Assembly (NCBI GenBank): GCA_000697475.1
Contig: JNEU01000947.1
Location: 186,001 to 250,000 of the forward strand
Length of the DNA: 64,000 nucleotides
Source of the DNA: Lichtheimia corymbifera B2541
Taxonomy: Eukaryota > Mucoromycota > Mucoromycetes > Mucorales > Lichtheimiaceae
Direction: 5' to 3'
Positions 11,216 to 21,216 of the stretch are shown one piece after another. A program made the position numbers and the translations under genes. The notes beneath the pieces were generated by a model, which saw only the letters and a program-made list of their open reading frames with translations, was not told the origin of the DNA and made no database searches. Each line of letters starts with the position of its first letter. The stretch's first letter is position 1.

Positions 11216-12445
11216 TGAGAACGATATTGATCAGCATGACCGAGAGCACCTCCTGACCAAGTTTCGACGTCCCCACCAGCAATATCGGCGGGCACGGCCG
11301 TACACCCTATTTATGTTACCATCCCTTTGTGGTCTCTCCTACATTCAATGTTTTCATAATGAACTCTGGGGACTTTATGAGAACGAAATTGCTCGGCGTG
11401 GTCGAAAGGGTGTTGTGTGAAAGTTTAAGGTTCGAGGTGGGCAATCTCGGGGAGCAGGAGCGTCTACCCTACTTTCTCCTACTTTTGGGTTGCCCCGCAT
11501 TCAAAATGTACATAATGAACCATGCGGTTTTTAAATGAATGGAGTTGATCAGCATGTGCGAGAGTACCTTCTGACCAATTTTCAAGTGCGAGATAGGGAA
11601 TCTCAAGAATCTACATACTAATTGACTTTTCATAAATCCGGCGCATTCCCAAATTTCATCCGTTATAGTCAATCCCACATTATGCTCTCCCATTCGATAT
11701 TTTCAAATGAAGTGTGGGTTCTTTATTAATACAAAGTTGTTCAGCATGTCCTAGAGCATATTGTGTGAAAGTTTGAGGTTTGTGACAGGCAATCCCAATA
11801 TCATGCATTGATATCAGTGTATATGGATATGTCTGACTGCCTGACAGATTTAATTTCCACCTCTTCCACTCCCATTTTATTTCCCCCTTCTTCCCATTCT
11901 CAACTGTTGATGCATCCAAGTACAACTGCCATCTGCGAACGATTGCCCTATTTCACCCCATCATGTCAATCTTACAACTGTCTTGATCTGAAAGCCTTTG
12001 ACTGAATGGCAAGTTCCATGGCGTGTACTCCCCACTACGTACAGCAACACCCGCATTCCTTGATACTGCACGTTCGCTTGTACACTCTTCTGCCACAACC
12101 AAACGCAGCAGCATTCATTCCAGCAATTGCTATCAGCAAGGTCTTGACTCCATGTTTCGAACAGCGTTCACAGCCTTGTCACTCTACTACTACACACGCG
12201 CTCTTGTACACTCCTCTGCCGATACCAAACGTAGCAGCAGTTGCTATTACCAGGGCTTTACTTCATTGTCTCAAGTTACTTGCAGCAACTTGCTTTGATA
12301 CATACTAATTCCAGTGAATGGGCTCCCATATCAGCTATCGAACCCACTGCAATATAAGCAATCTTCACCTAGTTGAGCTACGATGGAAGACCAAGAATGC
12401 GATAGACCAATAGTTGGATGCGAAAAGAGAGCATATCAGCAGCAA

Positions 12446-12895
12446 TCACATGGCTATCTTTAACCAACATATTGGATTTGATGGGTGGATGGAATCAAGT
12501 GCAGTGATGAGGAATCCTGGAATGTTGCTTTGGTTACTTGGCGTATCGTCAGCAGGAACAATGGATCGTGCCACGTGGATACGGCTGAGGACAATGATGG
12601 ATTGGAAGGGGTTGTCGAGTGGGCTTTTATCTTTGACGAAAGGCGATTTGCCGGCATGGATGATATTGGAATGTTGGATCAAGGGACGCACAGCAACTAG
12701 TTTGCGATCATGGGTGAAGATGAAGACGCTTATGACAGCAGCAACCAAGAATACAATGGCACAAAGATACCCGCTGATTCTACATGGTCCACTGGTTGGT
12801 TCTGGAATGAATGGGAAGATAGAAATTTGAAGGTCGGAAAGCGAGATTAGACCATGTACAACATTGTATCGAGACGCTTTTGTTCCTTTTGTCAT
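12446..12895 (-). CDS. Repeat-borne small protein with one hydrophobic segment
   Basis: An intact 149-codon minus-strand frame begins with ATG at 12895. The N-terminus is short and polar (TKGTKASRYN), a hydrophobic segment follows (CAIVFLVAAVISVFIF, about residues 44-59), and the C-terminal part contains FQSIIVLSRIHV and SNQSNIPGFLITALDSIHP. Related but broken copies lie at 15480-15788 (minus) and 61949-62372 (plus); the hydrophobic core and the NIPGF motif are the parts kept. The upstream flank is also conserved between copies. The opposite strand is open over 12414-12830, but only the minus-strand frame has the shared start context. I do not recognise the family. Conservation of amino-acid motifs among diverged copies suggests former or present coding function. 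Confidence 0.45.
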   Translation of the reverse strand: MTKGTKASRYNVVHGLISLSDLQISIFPFIPEPTSGPCRISGYLCAIVFLVAAVISVFIFTHDRKLVAVRPLIQHSNIIHAGKSPFVKDKSPLDNPFQSIIVLSRIHVARSIVPADDTPSNQSNIPGFLITALDSIHPSNPICWLKIAM

Positions 12896-13259
12896 ATTAC
12901 ATTCGTTAAATAAAGCTTCCTGGTTTATATGCTGATACACGATAGGCAGTGGTAGATCTTTGGATTGTACGCAGGTTTAAATAGGCGCTTGTATTTGCAA
13001 AGATAATAAACCCATAGAGAGGCACCCAACAATAGAGCTTGTTACAGAAACTTGGTCCATTGTAAGCTTATATCATTAGATTTAAAAGTGAGCTCTGATA
13101 TATTGTGGCACGAGTACATGCATATACTTATCCACTGACAACTTCCAGCATTCGCTATTTTTTATGTATAACATCTATGAGTACGAAACCTAGAGATAAG
13201 CAGAAGAATTACTCCTCTTTTACTCTCGGAATGCACTGATCTTTTTTGGTTGGTTTTAG

Positions 13260-13590
13260 GATGTAGGGAATCGAGCTGCATCATATACCAATCTGCATAA
13301 ACCCGATCAATTTAATGACAACACAATAGAGGATCGCTTTATCTCTTGGGGTCAACCCACTCTTTATTGTATCAGAAAAGGCGTATGCTTCTTACAAGAT
13401 CAATCAGGAAATCACTTCTATTCCACCTATAGTACATTAATCCACGAGCACGCAAGGGAATGGGCTGTCAAAGTCGAAGGGATACATTTGCTGCCATGCA
13501 AACAACCAGCAATCCTGTGCCACTGTGTCTTTGACACCATTCACGAGCTTCCACGGTCAAAGGTGTTCCTGATCGGTGCCTCCATGTCAG
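13260..13590 (+). other. Orphan exon-like open frame
   Basis: A splice-acceptor-like TTGGTTTTAG at 13250-13259 is followed by 110 codons without a stop, ending at a GTAAGT donor (13589-13594). The peptide is protein-like, with balanced composition: DQFNDNTIEDRFISWGQPTL, then EHAREWAVKVEGIHLLPCKQ and VFDTIHELPRSKVFLIGASM. No start codon exists in frame and no partner exon is evident on either side; the left neighbour is repeat sequence. It is probably a surviving exon of a gene broken by the repeat block, or of an unrecognised mobile element. Confidence 0.4.
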
Positions 13591-13615
13591 TAAGTGATCG
13601 TCGCAACCTTGATTG

Positions 13616-14860
13616 AGTCCTCCCATTCCTCATTGTTCTTGTTCTTGTGTTCTTGAGAACCCATGTCAGCATTCTTGTTCAAGGTGTGGTGAGGTTGGAT
13701 GCTCGTTTACTCATCGTGACAAAAGGATCGTTAACACGTCTCCACCAGCTTTGGTTGCCATGATACCACTCACGCTGCATGTGCCACATACAATCAAGAT
13801 AGATAGAGACCATCGAGGTGCATACATACAATAATAACAATAAACGTATATATTGTAATAAGGATTTGATTTATTAGTATACAAAGTCTCCATTATAGTA
13901 AAGAAGGGCAAGTGGGTGATCTATTATGTGTAGGGTAAAGGGGACTCCTAATACTATCACCACCTTCTAATACTACTATTATCATTTCATACTTTGGCGG
14001 CGGTCAGAACTGCTGGTATAACGCAACACTCCAGCAGACTGCGCCTCATCTTTCCTCATTGCAGAAGGGGAACCGCTTCACGTCTGTTGCGCTAGCGTAG
14101 CCTTACTCCCTGCCAACTGCGAGGTAAAGGACTCACTACACCAACCTCTCAAGGAGCAAGGTGGAAACTCCACTCCTGCAGCAATGATCAGAACACGCTT
14201 AGCGAATAACATCCAGTCATGCTACGACCCAAGAGCATCCATGAATACGACCAGCGCAACATGAATACTTTCAGGCGGAGGGGTTACGAAGAAGGGAAAA
14301 AACCTTATCTTTGTTACGCGGCAAAGGCTAAGGAAAAAAACCCCCCTGTGCAGGCCACTCCAGTCAACTTGTTCTAACAAAAACTGTATGAGCACACAGT
14401 GTCAAGAGATGAATGAATAATATAAGACTTACCGGGCAAGAGAAAGGAGGATACTGCGCCTCTGAGGAAAATGGCTTTCTTTTATAATGAAGACGGGCGC
14501 TCTTTCAAACGCGCAATTATTTTAGTCCCAGCGTGATTTTTTTACGTGCTCTTTTTCGCGTTTTTTCGTCCAATTTCCTTTTATACTCAGCGCGTTTCGC
14601 GTAGCGCGTTTTACAGGCTAATCTCTGTCTAAAGACGCCGTTTTTTCTTGTACATGTGGGCAAGTAAAAGGGAAAGTAGAATTGTGTTGTCATGGCAATC
14701 ATGCAAACTGACACCTCCTTACTGTGGTATGAAACTATCATGCCGACGCCGATGCGGAGAGACGTGCAGCTAACAGCGACGCCATGTACTACTGCTCCTG
14801 CTATATCCGTGCATGCTGATCCATTACTGACATTGACAAGCAAATATAAAAAGCTCAATA
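13616..14860. other. GC-richer segment without a recognised gene
   Basis: From about 13990 to 14350 the base composition is more GC-rich than nearby intergenic DNA and lacks long open frames. It contains a possible hairpin (GGTGGAAACTCCACT near 14159-14173). A minus-strand frame (14517-14897) ends in a Lys/Arg-rich stretch, but that stretch is encoded by the ACGCG-rich promoter-like DNA and is probably spurious. Non-coding RNA is possible; I found no tRNA, 5S or recognisable snRNA signature. Confidence 0.45.
14479..14609 (-). promoter_or_regulatory. Promoter-like cluster: TATAAAAG with four upstream ACGCG motifs
   Basis: On the minus strand TATAAAAG lies at 14479-14486, and ACGCG occurs upstream at 14557-14561, 14591-14595, 14598-14602 and 14605-14609. 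A further ACGCG lies on the plus strand at 14509-14513. ACGCG is the core of the MCB element read by Mbp1-type factors in fungi. Transcription would run leftwards into the GC-richer segment. A GTAAGT-like donor follows about 50 bp after the TATA box. Confidence 0.4.
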
Positions 14861-16290
14861 TTGCATATGAATGGATTGTCCTGCTACAGCTCATCATTTT
14901 CTATTGATCCGAGAGGATTTGACTGAGCAACACTCAAACAAAGAAATATCATTTCATTTCCAGTTCTTCCACTCCGGGCTTTATTGTCTCTTCTTCCCAA
15001 TCCCAACTGTTGGTGCATTCAAGTACAACTACCGCCTGCAATCGATTGTCCTACTACAACCCATCATATCGACCTTCATTTGTCTTGATCCTATTGTCTT
15101 TGACTGAATGGCAAGTCCATGGCCTGTTTACAGCCTTTTCACTTTACTTCAACACACGCTCTTGCTCACTCATCTACACCACCAAGCGTAATGCTATTAG
15201 CAAGGCCTTTACTCCATTGCAGCACTCTCATTACTTGCAGCGTATTGCCGTACAACCCTTTTTACGTGGACAGCTGATAGCCATTGTATAGCAGCAGCTT
15301 TATTTACGTGTAGCAACTTGCTTCAACACATAACGAGTTCCTTTGGATGATGCCCTATCAGCTATCAAGCACACCACACTACAAGCCTCCGAAAATTAGG
15401 ATAGATTGAGCAACAGCCGTATGGATACGGAGGCATATCAACAGCGGCTACTGAGACTTTTTCTTATCGCATGCAATGGTTATGATGGATGGCATCGACC
15501 TCGTTCAAGCACAGATATGAGAAATCCTGGAATGTTGTTTTGGTTACTTGGCACGACGTCAGCAGGAAGGAAGGACCGTATCATATGAACACGGCTGAGG
15601 GTGATGATGGATTGGAATGGCATCGATGGGAGGGCTTTTATCCTTGACGAAGGATGGTTGATCGCTTTCGATGGTATTGGAATGCTCGAGTACAATCACG
15701 CTGCAGCTGCTTCGGTATCATGGATAGTATTGCTTATGGCCGCGGCAACCAAGAATACAACGACACAATGAAATCCCATTGACTCCATATGAATCACCCA
15801 TACCTTCTTGATTTGGCAATTGTTTCTTTACGATGTCCACTTCTTGATAGATCCCCACACACTCCATTTCTTATTTGTCGACTTGCATTGAAATGAAAAA
15901 TTAAATTCAACATAATGTCTAGAAAGGTTTCATACCATCGGCTCATGTGTGCAATTGTGGATCACTTGAATGGTTTCTGGATTGCTGACAGGGGAAAAGT
16001 GAGGAGCGTTTTGGATCATTTGCTGGTCCACCAGCTGATAGTTGAAAGGCAGTGAGGTTCATTGAACGCTTGTACTGGAAAGATAATAAAATTCAGGAGT
16101 GATGATGCCCATCATAGTAATGTTTGTTCGCGACATAAGCTCTTGGTGGTTCATTGTAAGCTTAGTTCATTATGTTCAAGAAAGAGTGAGCTCTGATACA
16201 ATGCGGCAGGTATACATGAGCACGCCATGCTTGACTATGACAATCTTCAGCTAGCGCTATCTTATGCAACTTTATGTAAGAACGAACCAT
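14860..16290 (+). repeat. Second, degenerate copy of the long repeat module
   Basis: Same orientation as 11900-13100. Shared phrases include a CCCAACTGTTGGTGCATTCAAGT-like stretch (compare 11895-11925), ACTGAATGGCAAGTCCATGG (15102-15121; compare 12001-12020), the AATCCTGGAATGTTGNTTTGG block (15522-15542; compare 12513-12533) and TTCATTGTAAGCTTA. The hairpins are not present here. Confidence 0.75.
15480..15788 (-). pseudogene. Broken copy of the repeat-borne small-protein gene
   Basis: The minus strand keeps the hydrophobic core (CVVVFLVAAAIS after an ATG at 15788), but a stop follows about 30 codons later. The downstream part survives in another frame (FQSIITLSRVH, NIPGFLIS). The conserved N-terminal SRYN segment is gone. 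Confidence 0.5.
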
Positions 16291-16776
16291 CCCGTTGGGC
16301 TATCATAGGTTGCCCTTATTATAGAGGGAACAAACGGTCATGCATTCTCCACCAATAGGATTGCCTTCGAGTCTTGACTTTTTGTCTCCATTACACACAA
16401 ATTAAGTCCTTCTCTACCTTGGCTCTACGTATTAAGGTTTAGCCACTTGAAAATGAACAAGACTATATACTTTTAATACACCATCACACTCAAAGCATAG
16501 ATTCATAAAGTCACCACCTATTAATGCGGGAAGGTGGATACTTGAGGTAAATGCAATGTTGTTAGTGCGAAAGCGGTTGATTGTGGATTATCAATTACAG
16601 TCAACAGAGCATTATCTAAAGTGGAGATGTTGTTTTCGCCCAAGGTATCGCAGGCTCTCTTTGTCTCTTTCAGCTATTTTACTTCCATCATGCACACTCC
16701 GAACACCATAATGGATTCATTATGTATTCTGGACAATGACATTGTTTATTCTGAACAACATTTGGAATGCCCACGG
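16291..16776. other. Upstream region of the SUN gene
   Basis: No gene is seen. A plus-strand frame (16621-16941) overlaps the TATA box and first exon of the SUN gene and is a shadow. Confidence 0.5.
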
Positions 16777-16785
16777 TATATAAAA
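16777..16785 (+). promoter_or_regulatory. TATA box of the SUN-domain gene
   Basis: TATATAAAA, about 60 bp before the ATG at 16844. Confidence 0.6.
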
Positions 16786-16843
16786 AATAAAATCTCGGTC
16801 AATACCTGCTTTTCTTCATTCAGTGCTCTCATTTTCTTGTACG

Positions 16844-19178
16844 ATGTCCGAGCCATCCTTGTCACCTCCAGATTCTCCAGTCCAAGTTCTTCCACGAGAA
16901 CTACAAGAATTCCAGCAAATATACGGGGAGCTTCTCAGTGATCAAGAGCTTCTAGAGCTTTATGGTATGGATAATCGAGTGTATGAGTATAATCCAACAG
17001 CTTTATATAACGTGTACTTTTGTGCATCATGAATTTAGAAAGCACACGTGAGCGACGTGAGGGATATGTAGTCCAGGAAAGACCCGCTCGTGAGAGGCCA
17101 ACAGCACATCACGTCCTTCCACCAGGATTAATACTTTCACCTGAACAACGTGATTTCTATAGCCGTTACCAAGGACCCATCACTGCGCAAGATATTCGCA
17201 ATTTACAGTGTATGAATATTAGAATATGAGACTATAACTACCAGCTTCATCTAACTGCTTCTATTGGGTATTTTAAACTTAGATGAAACTGCCATGATTC
17301 GAGCGATGATTACCCAACAGGAAGCAACCGGTCATGATTCTCCACCACTAGGATCTCCACCACAGGGATCCCCTCAGCATGGTTCTCCACAACAAGGATC
17401 TCCTCAACAAGCTTCACCTCAGGGATCCCCTCAACATGCTTCACCTCAACAAGCTTCACCTCAACATGGTTCTCCCCAGCAAGCTTCACCTCAACAAGCT
17501 TCACCACAGGGATCCCCTCATCATGCTCCACCTCAACAAAGATCCCCTCAACAAGCTTCACCTCAACAAAGATCTCCTCAACAAGCTTCACCTCAGGGAT
17601 CCCCTCAGCATGATTTTCCACAACAAGGGTCCCCACAACATGGTTCTCCACAGCAAACTTCACCACAGGGATCTTCTCAACATGGTTCTCCACAGCAAGC
17701 TACACTACAAGCATCTCCTCTAGGTGGATCTCCACAACAAATTGCATCTCCTCAAGGCGGATCTCCACCACCACAAGCTCCACCTTCACCAGGGTTAATC
17801 CATGATAATTTGGGAGCCTACACTGTGCGAGAAGCTATGGGGTTACCAGGTATGTGTATGATGCAAGAGTGTATACGACTTTATCTAACATGCTTTTATG
17901 TGCATCTTGAATTTAGTTGAAACACTGCTTGATACATATCGCATTGCAATGCAACGTGCGCCGGGTCCAAGTGATGATGAACCATCATCTGATGATTCTG
18001 ATGCACCATCCGAAAATTCAGTGAATGGAGCACACGACCTATTCTGGGATATGATCTGGCGCCTTTGTTCATGTGCTCTCTTTATGCTCGTCTTTGGGAC
18101 CAAGGAGATCGTGTACAGCTTTTGCGCCTATGTTGACATGTTTTGTCTGTGCCCCATTGCCAATCTTTTCTTGTATCTTCTCAAGCAAGGTGGTTTCTAT
18201 CAAGATCGCAGCTATATCAATTCACGGCGATTGTTCTTGGTGCATGGTGTGCAAACAAGCAGACGCAGAATTTTCATGCGCATGGCTGCATTATGGGTCG
18301 GATTTGCATTCTTGCTAGTATACATGGGTGCTCCTGACAAGAAACCACTGAGGCCTACTACACGTCCCGCAGAAGTTGATTTGAGATGGATTTACGGAGA
18401 CACCACATCTAAATCACAGCCATCCACAACCTCTGCAAGATTTGAGAGTGATGAATGGAAAAGAGCCTTGGAAACGATCTATGTTGACGAAAGCGAAGAT
18501 ATTGACTGGAAAACAAGGCTACGATCCTGGTTGCCAATCAGCGACTTGAGCCCCAGAGGAATCGTTTGTTCGGTGTGTAACCGATTTTGTGGTCAATCCA
18601 AAGCCATGTTGCCTGATCATGCATTGAGGTTCAGTGGCTCTCGAGTGCTTAGGGAACTCACCTCACCAACGTTTGGAGAAGATGGCAAGAACGTCATTCC
18701 ACCTATATTCATGCAACCTATCACCATTTCTGGCAAGCCCACTCCCTTCGCTGCAATAACGGATTATCAGCATCCTGGCACCTGTTGGCCTATGGCTGGC
18801 AAACAAGGATCACTTGGTGTGCGATTGCATAGACCCGTGTCAGTGAAAGCGGTCTCTATTGATTACATGGATTATCCTCATGTTATCACATCGAAGAGCG
18901 CACCAGCAGATTTTGAAGTATGGGGTTTGACTTACAAGAAGGACAATCGGTTCTGGAAGTATCCATGGAATTCATTGGCGTCCTTGGAAGAAGATGATGG
19001 CAAGGTGTATCTTGGTAAATTCAAATACGACATCAAAAAGGCGAGTCGTGTTCAGACTTTCAACATCCAAGTAAAATCACCGCCAATCAAGGATATTGTA
19101 TTTCGCTTTCTCGATAATTGGGGCCATGAAGAATATACTTGCATTTATCGCGTTCGTGTTCACGGAGTTGTAGTATAG
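16844..19178 (+). CDS. SUN-domain nuclear-envelope protein
   Basis: Four exons (16844-16964, 17039-17209, 17283-17849, 17917-19178) give 706 residues; every intron is phase 1. The N-terminal region holds three short related segments ending the first three exons, then a long Gly-Ser-Pro-Gln-Gln repeat region (17338-17790). Two hydrophobic stretches follow, one near 18050-18130 (CALFMLVFGTKEIVYSF) and one near 18283-18325 (ALWVGFAFLLVYMG). The C-terminal SUN domain is clear: PGTCWPMAGKQGSLGVRLHR, then VSIDYMDYPHV, PADFEVWGL and a YTCIYRVRVHG end. SUN proteins sit in the inner nuclear membrane and bind KASH partners to connect chromatin, spindle pole body and cytoskeleton. An AATAAA at 19203-19208 may be the poly(A) signal. 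Confidence 0.9.
17338..17790 (+). repeat. Coding minisatellite (Ser-Pro-Gln-Gln repeats)
   Basis: Degenerate 12-18 bp units such as CCTCAACAAGCTTCA and CCACAGGGATCCCCT are repeated about 30 times in frame inside the SUN gene. The opposite strand also remains open across the repeat (17310-17693), an artefact of the repetitive codons. Confidence 0.9.
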
Positions 19179-19485
19179 AAATCTACATCGTTTGTAGTAT
19201 TCAATAAATTAGCAGTTACAAGATCTACATACATTGCTCTTATAAAAACAACCGCTTCCCCCTCTTGAATTTCCCATTCATGCTTTTTCATCCTTTATCC
19301 TTCTAAGAGTCATCAATAATGTATCAAATGGATCAATCGAGAAACACCAAGCATGCACAATAGTGCAAAAGCGAATATAGAAAGGAGGTTCTTCCAATAC
19401 TAAAGATGGTGTTTAATAAAGTTGAATTGGAGTATGGGAGAGAGAGAGAGAAACCAGGCCTAATGATACAATGTATGCTTGTGGA

Positions 19486-20340
19486 TTACTGCTTAGTGGA
19501 TGAAAGCAAGGCATAGGTGATGGCAAAAACAGCGACAGCGACCATGAGGAGCACATGTAAGGGAACCTGGATGCCTTTAGATGGTTCTTGATGTACCACG
19601 TTCTTCTTCATCGATGCCAATTCTTGTTCGTATGCCTGGATCTTCTTTTGCATGGCTTTCAATTCATCGCTGGCACGATCCATTTCTTCCTTTGCGGTTT
19701 GTGGTTCGGGTGCCTTTTCGTTTGCAGGAGCAGGAGCTTCTTTTTCATTCTCAGGTACGTAAGCACACCGCAGCTTGTGTTGTTGAATTTGTTCCTTGGC
19801 AACCGACTCCATGTGTGCCCACTATGTATGCCTTTGTCACTTGGAATTGCACCAATACCATCCAATTCAATCCACCTTTCTTACCAAGTCATTAATGGGT
19901 TTCTCTTGAACACTGGGATCCGAGACAAGAATCGTTTGAACAAGGAACTTGTCTTTGCAGTTATAATCAGGCTCAGGCTCTACACGGAAAGGCTGCAACA
20001 TGACTACATAGTAGATAATGTGTTAGCGTTCCTTGGTCACATCCATGATACGTAATTGAGTTATCTCGACTTACTCTTGACTTCTTGGTGTGAACGTGCT
20101 TCTATCAAACCGGCGTTAGGTCTGACACAGTATTGGCGAGGGGCTGTCGTCTTGACCTTGAAAGCCAAAGGGACATCATTGTCATTATGAATGAGCAGCT
20201 TTTCGGTGACAAGTTGTGTCAAAGGACCTGAAACGGGAAAGAAAACGATTAGCAATCAGGGGGTGGTTATGTTGTGCTTGAGTGGTTGAGTGCTTACGTT
20301 GAAACGTCAAGTACTGGTCTGGTTCCATGCGCGCGGTCAT
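19486..20340 (-). CDS. VAP/Scs2-type MSP-domain ER membrane protein
   Basis: Exons 20298-20340, 20075-20227, 19885-20003 and 19486-19821 (minus) give 216 residues. Residues 1-110 form an MSP domain: a YLTFQRPLTQLVTEKLLIHN start, VPLAFKVKTTAPRQYCVRPN, and PNAGLIEARSHQEVKIMLQP. A Pro/Glu-rich linker and coiled coil (about residues 130-180) precede a C-terminal tail anchor (VPLHVLLMVAVAVFAITYAL). This is the VAP/Scs2 layout: a tail-anchored ER receptor for FFAT-motif proteins at contact sites. The upstream GRAM/VASt protein acts at contact sites too, but there is no positional link. The first ATG (20340) is followed by a second at 20328; either could be used. Confidence 0.9.
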
Positions 20341-21216
20341 TGTTTAGGGTAGATAGAGTGGTATCGTTAATCAGCAAAAAGAAATGAGGGGAGAGGGTAT
20401 GGATACAGGTGTTTAGTGGAGAAAGAAGAGGTGAGTGATGTATTGGTTTCCTCGTGAAAGCTGCAAAAAAAGGCTGAGATGGGGCGCGTTGTATCTCCAC
20501 ACAAATGTCGGTGAACATTTGTTGTCCCGTGCACATATCATTTCCATGGATACGCTTAGATCGGTACCTTATTCAACCTGGTCATGAGACATTATACATT
20601 GGTTACCATGCAATAGTCCTTTCTCTTAATGATACAGAGCCCCTGATGATGTCTTTCTTGCCTAATAAGTATGCCTAGTGTAGAGCAACATGAGATGACG
20701 TATATCTATGCACATAAAAAGTACACCATGCAAGTCATCCCTCCGGAACTCCTCCCCTCCACCCCGGCCGAGTTTATATGAAACGTTATAATATATGCTA
20801 CTATTTTGCTTCAAGGTACATAAAACACATATATTTTGACTGATGTAAAATGCTCAGGTAGCACAAACAACACTCTTCTCTTGTTCTAAGAAACGATGCA
20901 ATCAATTTCAACGTGCCAACTGATGTATTACCCAACCTCTACACAAATGTAGCAATGTTGTCATGTGCAATGTGAGCCGTATCATGGTAACTGGATATCG
21001 TTCAAAGTGGTGCGTTATGCGTAACAAGCGTATTCTCATTTATCAGCGCTGTGTGGTTGCCAATATTCCAAATCTAGTTGATCGCCCACGTTCACAATAA
21101 GTTGATTGTGCTACTTGGATGATTGATGAATTTGGTCATGTGGCACAGACATCTTCTTTGATTTTGTTTTCTCTTCCTTTGTATCATTTTCCGCTCGACC
21201 TACATTTGTTTCACCC
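20341..21216. other. Intergenic region between the divergent VAP and septin genes
   Basis: AT-rich. I see no open frame with coding character. It should hold the promoters of both flanking genes. Confidence 0.5.

Larger units (their letters stand above)
8860..13100 (+). repeat. Composite dispersed-repeat block (left copy)
   Basis: The block consists of modules that recur elsewhere in the window. Module A (8860-9060) is repeated at 12860-13100, degenerate near 15800-16200, and inverted near 61780-61980; the phrase TGTTACAGAAACTTGG is shared by the two left copies. Between them lie three hairpins (9085-11215) and a long module (11200-12950) that is matched in reverse complement at 61990-63660. 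There is no transposase, reverse transcriptase or clear target-site duplication. It could be a non-autonomous foldback element, a nested set of elements, or a subtelomere-like repeat. Confidence 0.8.

Noticed and set aside
11425..11445. GGTTCGA tRNA B-box-like sequence
   Set aside because: No A box, acceptor stem or cloverleaf around it; part of the repeat unit.
12414..12830. 138-codon plus-strand ORF
   Set aside because: Antisense to the minus-strand family frame, whose motifs are shared with the other copies; taken as a shadow.
14140..14420. Possible RNase P or SRP RNA (GGAAACTCC and AGATGAATGA-like stretches)
   Set aside because: The conserved-region order and the P4 pairing do not fit, and SRP helix 8 is not matched; resemblance judged to be chance.
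17310..17693. 127-codon minus-strand ORF (Val/Glu/Asn/His repeats)
   Set aside because: Open only because it is antisense to the coding minisatellite of the SUN gene.
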